DNA of 15,749 bases, taken from the NCBI GenBank assembly GCA_002345745.1, contig DDWQ01000013.1, positions 1-15,749 of the forward strand, written 5' to 3'. Shown piece by piece: positions 11,885 to 15,749 of this stretch. Source of the stretch: Candidatus Moranbacteria bacterium UBA2282. GTDB lineage: Bacteria > Patescibacteriota > Minisyncoccia > Moranbacterales > UBA2206. The position numbers were made by a program, and so were the translations under genes. Every line of letters starts with the position of its first letter. Positions within the stretch are counted from its first letter, which is position 1. The notes beneath the pieces were generated by a model. It saw only the letters and a program-made list of their open reading frames with translations. It was not told the DNA's origin and searched no databases.

Positions 11885-12904
11885 ATGAGTAAAAACTTCT
11901 GGAAAAAATTAAATAGGCCAATTTTGGCTCTGGCACCGATGGCTGGCATTACCGACAGTGCTTTTAGGGAGATTTGTGTGCGTAATGGGTGTGATGTGGC
12001 TTATAGCGAGATGGCTAGTGTTAGCGCGCTGTTTTTCAAGCCAAAAAAGACCCTAGAGCTACTAAAATTCAATGCTTCTGAGCGTCCCTACGTCGTTCAG
12101 TTGTTCGGAAAAGATCCAAAGCACTTTGCCAAGGCTACCCAAATTGTGACCACTGAGCTGAAACCAGCTGGCATAGACATCAATTTTGGCTGTCCAGCCA
12201 AGAAAGTTTTCGGTCATGGATCTGGCTGCGCTTTGATGCCCCAAACTGATCTAGCCCGCGAAATAATTTCCGCGGTATGTGACAACACTGATTTACCAGT
12301 TTCCATCAAAATCCGTGCTGGCATTGAAGGTAGAGACGCAAAATCTTGCGTCTCTACAACCGCCATCGATTTCATTGAAAGTATTGAGGATTTACCCTTC
12401 GTCGCCGTGATGGTGCACGGACGCACCTACGAAGGCGGTTTTTCTGCCGTGCCGAATTTTGAAATAGTAGCAGAAATAAAAAAAATAATTCCTAATAAAA
12501 TTGTTTTGGCGAACGGCGGAATCAACACGCCCGAAGACGCTAAAAATATTCTGGACAAATATCCAACCATTGATGGCCTTGGTATTGCGCGTGGCGCTTG
12601 GGGCAAGCCCTATCTTTTTGCGCAAATCAAAGAATTGTTAAAAATTAGGACACTGGGTGTCTCTCACCCTCATTCCCACTTGGACACCCAGTGTCCAAGT
12701 GCCGTGGAATACGATTTTACCGCCATTAAAAAAATTGCCCTTGCTCACGCCGATCTGCTTTGGGAAAGCAAAGGGAAAACCGGCATGCTTGAAATTAGAA
12801 AACATCTCGCTTGGTATTTCAAAGGCTTCTCTAATGCTTCCGAACTGCGGCAAAAACTTGTGCAATCCAAAAGCGTGGAGGAAATAAAAAATATTTTGGA
12901 ATAA
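11885..12904 (+). CDS. dus: tRNA-dihydrouridine synthase with two palindrome insertions
   Basis: Dus enzymes reduce uridines in the tRNA D-loop with FMN and NAD(P)H. The TIM-barrel domain shows LAPMAGITDSAFR (16-28), the catalytic Cys103 in INFGCPAKKV, IKIRAG (141-146), MVHGRTYEG (176-184) with the FMN-site HGRT, and NGGI (210-213). The C-terminal helical domain follows. Two stretches do not fit the family and are encoded by palindromic DNA: residues about 149-158 (GRDAKSCVST) and about 255-272 (RTLGVSHPHSHLDTQCPS). Both keep the frame open. The protein is 339 aa. ATG 11885 lies 6 nt after the -10 box, with no Shine-Dalgarno site. Subfamily (DusA, B or C) is not assigned, so the general symbol is used. 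Confidence 0.93.
   Translation: MSKNFWKKLNRPILALAPMAGITDSAFREICVRNGCDVAYSEMASVSALFFKPKKTLELLKFNASERPYVVQLFGKDPKHFAKATQIVTTELKPAGIDINFGCPAKKVFGHGSGCALMPQTDLAREIISAVCDNTDLPVSIKIRAGIEGRDAKSCVSTTAIDFIESIEDLPFVAVMVHGRTYEGGFSAVPNFEIVAEIKKIIPNKIVLANGGINTPEDAKNILDKYPTIDGLGIARGAWGKPYLFAQIKELLKIRTLGVSHPHSHLDTQCPSAVEYDFTAIKKIALAHADLLWESKGKTGMLEIRKHLAWYFKGFSNASELRQKLVQSKSVEEIKNILE
12330..12357. repeat. Palindromic repeat inside dus (1)
   Basis: GTAGAGACGCAA, a 4-nt loop, then TTGCGTCTCTAC is a perfect 12-bp inverted repeat encoding residues about 149-158 of Dus. It resembles the GTAGAGACGC-type palindromes known from intergenic regions of many bacteria. Confidence 0.85.
12648..12701. repeat. Palindromic repeat inside dus (2)
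   Basis: GGACACTGGGTGTC (12648-12661) and its exact complement (12683-12696) form a 14-bp stem. The second arm is itself part of a perfect palindrome, CACTTGGACAC-cca-GTGTCCAAGTG (12677-12701). It encodes residues about 255-272 of Dus. Confidence 0.85.
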
Positions 12905-12965
12905 CAGGTCTGAGCTCATCAGGACTTATTTTGAGTTCAATGTCAAGATGTTCACAAGCACTGCA

Positions 12966-13005
12966 TAACTGACAGTTGCCAGTTAGTGTCTTTCGCTGGT
13001 ATACT
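12966..13005 (+). promoter_or_regulatory. dnaB promoter with overlapping inverted repeat
   Basis: TTGCCA (12976-12981), an 18-nt spacer and the extended -10 TGG TATACT (13000-13005). The leader is about 14 nt. An inverted repeat TAACTG-N8-CAGTTA (12966-12985) covers the -35 box and could be an operator; this is inference. The rest of the gap after dus (12905-12965) shows nothing further. Confidence 0.6.
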
Positions 13006-13025
13006 AGATTTATTGTATAAAAACT

Positions 13026-14402
13026 ATGGTAAAAACATCTAACGAAAATCTACGCGTACCACCACAAAATGTTGACGCTGAGCGCTCTGTGCTTGGTGCT
13101 TTGATGTTGGACAAAGACGCTGTCATTAAAGTAGCCAACCTCATTCGTCTGGGTGATTTCTATAAAGACATCCATAATATGATTTATGAAGCTATGACGG
13201 AGCTCTATGAAAAACGCGAACCGTTAGATGTGCTTTCACTTTCTAATCGCTTGGAAGAAAAAGGTCAATTGGAAAAAATTGGCGGTTCAAGTTATCTAAC
13301 GTCACTGGTAAATTTTGTACCCTCCAGCTCCAATATCACCCATTATGCCAAAGTGGTACAAAAAAAATCAACCCTGCGAAAATTAATTCAATCCGCTAGT
13401 GAAATTGTTGAGTTGGGATACAAAGAGTCAGAAGATGTCGAAAAACTTCTGGACCAAGCGGAGCAAAAACTTTTTAGCGTTTCTCAGAAATTTATTAAAC
13501 AAGATTTTATACCTATCAAATCAATTTTGGAAGATGCTTTTAATCGTATCGACGAATTGCACAAAGGCGATCACAAATTGCGTGGCGTGCCGAGTGGTTA
13601 TCCTGATCTAGATAATATCTTAGCTGGTTTTCAAAAATCAGATTTAGTTATTCTAGCTGCGCGACCTTCTATTGGTAAAACAACTTTAGCATTGGATCTC
13701 GCTCGCCAAGTATCCGTGCAACAAAAAATTCCAGTTGGAATTTTCTCACTGGAAATGGGCGCCGACCAATTGATTGACAGGATGCTCGCAGCGCAATCTG
13801 GTGTTGATTTGTGGCGCTTGCGAACTGGACGATTGAAATCAGGAGATGGCGATGATGACTTTCAAAGAATTGGTGAGGCAATGGGAGTTTTGTCTGATGC
13901 TCCAATTTTTATTGATGATTCCGGTAGTGCCAACATTATGGAAATGCGTACTATGTCACGCAGACTACAATCTGAGCATAATGTTGGTCTAATTATTATC
14001 GACTACTTACAATTAATGGAGGGTCGGTCATCTAGCGGAGATAATCGCGTGAATGAAATTTCTGAAATTTCCCGTGGACTAAAACAATTAGCACGTGAAC
14101 TTAATATTCCGATTATTGCACTCTCTCAATTGTCTCGTGCCGTGGAATCTCGCAGTCCGCAAATTCCAAAACTTTCTGATTTGCGTGAGTCAGGTTCCAT
14201 TGAGCAGGACGCCGACATTGTAATGTTCCTCTATCGCGAAGATCGTGAAAAACCAGATACGCCGAACAAGAATATTGTAGAAGTGCATATTGCCAAACAT
14301 CGTAACGGTCCTGTTGGCAGAATTTCACTCTATTTCCAAGAATCTTCAACAACTTTCAAATCTCTTGAAAGAGCACATTCTGATTATACGAATAATGAAT
14401 AA
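13026..14402 (+). CDS. dnaB: Replicative DNA helicase DnaB
   Basis: DnaB is the hexameric 5'-3' helicase that unwinds DNA at the replication fork and recruits primase. The 458-aa protein is full length with no intein. The N-terminal DnaB domain (about 10-115) begins VPPQNVDAERSVLGALMLD. After a linker comes the RecA-like domain: RGVPSGYPDLDNILAGF, Walker A AARPSIGKTT (Lys218), IFSLEMGADQL, Walker B LIIIDYLQLM (Asp326), ALSQLSRAVESR and the C-terminal DLRESGSIEQDADIVMFLYR. ATG 13026 follows a short leader without a Shine-Dalgarno site. recR lies 129 nt downstream on the same strand, separated by a palindromic repeat. Confidence 0.98.
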   Translation: MVKTSNENLRVPPQNVDAERSVLGALMLDKDAVIKVANLIRLGDFYKDIHNMIYEAMTELYEKREPLDVLSLSNRLEEKGQLEKIGGSSYLTSLVNFVPSSSNITHYAKVVQKKSTLRKLIQSASEIVELGYKESEDVEKLLDQAEQKLFSVSQKFIKQDFIPIKSILEDAFNRIDELHKGDHKLRGVPSGYPDLDNILAGFQKSDLVILAARPSIGKTTLALDLARQVSVQQKIPVGIFSLEMGADQLIDRMLAAQSGVDLWRLRTGRLKSGDGDDDFQRIGEAMGVLSDAPIFIDDSGSANIMEMRTMSRRLQSEHNVGLIIIDYLQLMEGRSSSGDNRVNEISEISRGLKQLARELNIPIIALSQLSRAVESRSPQIPKLSDLRESGSIEQDADIVMFLYREDREKPDTPNKNIVEVHIAKHRNGPVGRISLYFQESSTTFKSLERAHSDYTNNE

Positions 14403-14406
14403 CTGC

Positions 14407-14512
14407 ACCAAGGAACAAACACCAAGATACAATAACCAAACAATATTCAAACACCAAAAATCAATAAACAAAAGTTTGGAGTTTGAACTTTATTTGATGT
14501 TTGTGCCTTGGT
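14407..14512. repeat. Long imperfect palindrome between dnaB and recR
   Basis: Outer arms: ACCAAGGaACAAACAcCAA (14407-14425) against 14494-14512, 17 of 19 positions paired. Inner arms: TTCAAACaCCAAA (14446-14458) against 14475-14487, 12 of 13 paired. The strand is almost free of G on the left half. It fills nearly the whole gap of 129 nt and holds no gene. Confidence 0.8.
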
Positions 14513-14531
14513 TATTGGTTATTAAAAAAAT

Positions 14532-15113
14532 ATGTATCCCAAACCTTTCAAAAAATTAATTGATCACTTCGCTTCCTTGCCATCGGTCGGACCAAAAATG
14601 GCAGAACGACTTGTGCTCTATCTTTTCAAACAACAACCAGAAAAACTGGTTGATTTTGCTAAGACAATTTCCGAATTAAAAACTAATCTGAAATATTGCA
14701 AACAATGTTTCAATATCAGTGAAGGCGACCTGTGCCTAATTTGTGCTGACACCACCCGCGACCAAAAAATTATTTGTGTAGTTGAAGAACCATTGGATAT
14801 TTTTGCAATTGAAAAAACTAAAAAATTTGCTGGTCTCTATCATGTTTTGGGTGGTGTTATTGAGCCAACTGAAAACAATAACAAACTAAAAATCAGCGAG
14901 CTGGAACAACGCGTGCAAAGAAACGGTGTCACCGAAATAATCCTCGCAATGAATCCAACTACAGAAGGCGACGCCACCGCACTCTATGTCGCACGCTCGT
15001 TCAAAGAAGTTGACATAATAGTCACTCGCCTTGCTCGTGGTCTTTCCACTGGTGGCGATATTGAATACGCCGATGAGCTCACACTTTCTTCCGCCATTCA
15101 AAACCGTCGCTAG
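14532..15113 (+). CDS. recR: Recombination protein RecR
   Basis: RecR works with RecF and RecO to load RecA at single-strand gaps. The 193-aa protein has the family order: helix-hairpin-helix (LPSVGPKMAERLVLYL, about 16-31), a C4 zinc finger (Cys57, Cys60, Cys69, Cys72), the TOPRIM domain (VVEEPLDIFAIEKT, then EIILAMNPTTEGDATALY) and the C-terminal Walker-B-like motif RLARGLSTGGDIEYADELTL. The size is normal (about 195-200 aa). ATG 14532 has no Shine-Dalgarno site. It could be co-transcribed with dnaB through the palindrome at 14407-14512, and ends at the terminator at 15130-15168. The usual partner dnaX or ybaB is not next to it. Confidence 0.96.
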   Translation: MYPKPFKKLIDHFASLPSVGPKMAERLVLYLFKQQPEKLVDFAKTISELKTNLKYCKQCFNISEGDLCLICADTTRDQKIICVVEEPLDIFAIEKTKKFAGLYHVLGGVIEPTENNNKLKISELEQRVQRNGVTEIILAMNPTTEGDATALYVARSFKEVDIIVTRLARGLSTGGDIEYADELTLSSAIQNRR

Positions 15114-15129
15114 CCCCATTTGAGAAATA

Positions 15130-15168
15130 AAAAAGCCCCTGACAAGAAATATCTTGTCAGGGACTTTT
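15130..15168. terminator. Bidirectional terminator between recR and the ClpP-like gene
   Basis: AAAAAGCCCCTGACAAGA and its near-complement (one mismatch) form a stem of about 17 bp with the 4-nt loop AATA. A/T runs on both sides let it serve the two convergent genes. Confidence 0.9.
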
Positions 15169-15177
15169 TGTGGAGAG

Positions 15178-15690
15178 TCAGTCCACAATTTTATGAGCAA
15201 AGCCGTATTCTACAGCCTGCTCGGCAGTGATAGGTTCGGGACTAGCCATACGCCGTCTTAATTCTTCCAGGGTAATATTCGTCCTGGTGGTCACAATAGC
15301 TTCGTACTGTGCCAAATCTTCTTTTGTGACCTCCGCAGCGAAATCCGATGTACAAGACAGTAAAATTTCACTGTCACTTGACATCACCCGATCATCCCCA
15401 GCCAAATATGGCAGCAGGCTGAAGAGGTAAATCTTCTTTCTCGGTTTTATAACAGTAGTCAGGAGATCACTATGCTTTTCCAAAGAATCATACGCATATA
15501 AGGCGTCATTGAAGGACAATCCTCCAGAAATAACCAAACGACTGTGGAGATTATTCTTTTTCAAATTCTCACTCATTTTATCGCTTGATGCACGGACATC
15601 AATCCCTCCAGCAACAGCATTGACAGTGGATGCTATTCCACTAAAAAATGCCAGCAAAACAATAAGCAACATAATCCTAAGATTTTTCAT
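15178..15690 (-). CDS. Secreted ClpP-like protein, probably catalytically dead
   Basis: The 170-aa protein starts with a clear signal peptide (MKNLRIMLLIVLLAFFSGIA, probable cleavage after VNA at residue 25). The rest follows the ClpP/crotonase fold: ISGGLSFNDALYAYDSL matches the ClpP strand-helix after INSPGG, DDRVMSSDSEILLSC matches the NSRVMIH strand, and PITAEQAVEYGFAHKIVD matches the ClpP C-terminal MSAEEAVEYGLVDKV. The catalytic Ser (within AASMG), His (MIHQP) and Asp positions align to non-catalytic residues, about KIY, LSC and SPE. A pseudo-protease or binding role is inferred. ATG 15688-15690 is strongly supported by AAGGAGGA a few nt upstream. It is convergent with recR, and its promoter is cut by the window edge (CATAAT near 15720 is a weak -10). 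Confidence 0.7.
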   Translation of the reverse strand: MKNLRIMLLIVLLAFFSGIASTVNAVAGGIDVRASSDKMSENLKKNNLHSRLVISGGLSFNDALYAYDSLEKHSDLLTTVIKPRKKIYLFSLLPYLAGDDRVMSSDSEILLSCTSDFAAEVTKEDLAQYEAIVTTRTNITLEELRRRMASPEPITAEQAVEYGFAHKIVD

Positions 15691-15749
15691 AAATTCCTCC
15701 TTTCAAAGAATATTTTTGTTTATTATGGCTTAATTAAAAATATGTAAGG

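Noticed and set aside
1..15749. Recoded TGA (Gly) as in Gracilibacteria or SR1
   Set aside because: corA and the 5656 gene end at TGA at the expected length, and the core genes read through without in-frame TGA.

Overview
The window looks like a stretch of chromosome from an AT-rich, small-genome bacterium, most likely a member of the Candidate Phyla Radiation (Patescibacteria, Parcubacteria-like). This placement is inference. It rests on the short HrcA (245 aa), the near absence of Shine-Dalgarno sequences in front of housekeeping genes, start codons only 6-7 nt from -10 boxes, and many palindromic repeats between and inside genes. TGA is used as an ordinary stop (corA, the 5656 gene), so the Gracilibacteria/Absconditabacteria code is not in use. 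No rRNA, tRNA, CRISPR array, transposase or integrase was seen.

Region 1 (1-3346, all genes on the minus strand) is a cassette-like array of unrelated accessory genes: the start of a gene running off the left edge, a heptad-repeat coiled-coil protein, a Nudix hydrolase paired with an S51 peptidase, an inositol-monophosphatase-family enzyme, and a stand-alone four-helix-bundle suffix domain. A related repeat of about 70-90 bp lies at the 3' side of every complete transcription unit, four copies in all, always in the same orientation. This gene-plus-repeat layout resembles an integron cassette array, but I could not match attC core sites and no integrase is present. It is the best candidate here for an undescribed system.

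Region 2 (3360-7912) is the heat-shock locus hrcA-grpE-dnaK on the minus strand. A CIRCE operator overlaps a consensus promoter upstream of hrcA. The hrcA leader holds a perfect 18-bp inverted repeat whose second arm touches the start codon. grpE and dnaK are separated by two small orphan genes on the plus strand with their own promoter, strong Shine-Dalgarno sites and terminator, so dnaK is cut off from the CIRCE promoter. dnaJ is not in the window.

Region 3 (7963-11838) has an orphan cysteine-containing protein and yidD (minus), then corA, cysS and a Cys/His-rich putative metal-binding protein (plus). yidD and corA are divergent and their -35 boxes overlap. The CorA homologue has lost the GMN signature.

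Region 4 (11885-15749) has dus, dnaB and recR on the plus strand, then a convergent secreted ClpP-like protein on the minus strand that seems to lack the whole catalytic triad. dus carries two different palindromic repeats in frame inside its coding sequence. The orphan genes (5656, 6035, 8512, 15690) have clear Shine-Dalgarno sites while the core genes do not, which splits the window into two translation-initiation styles.
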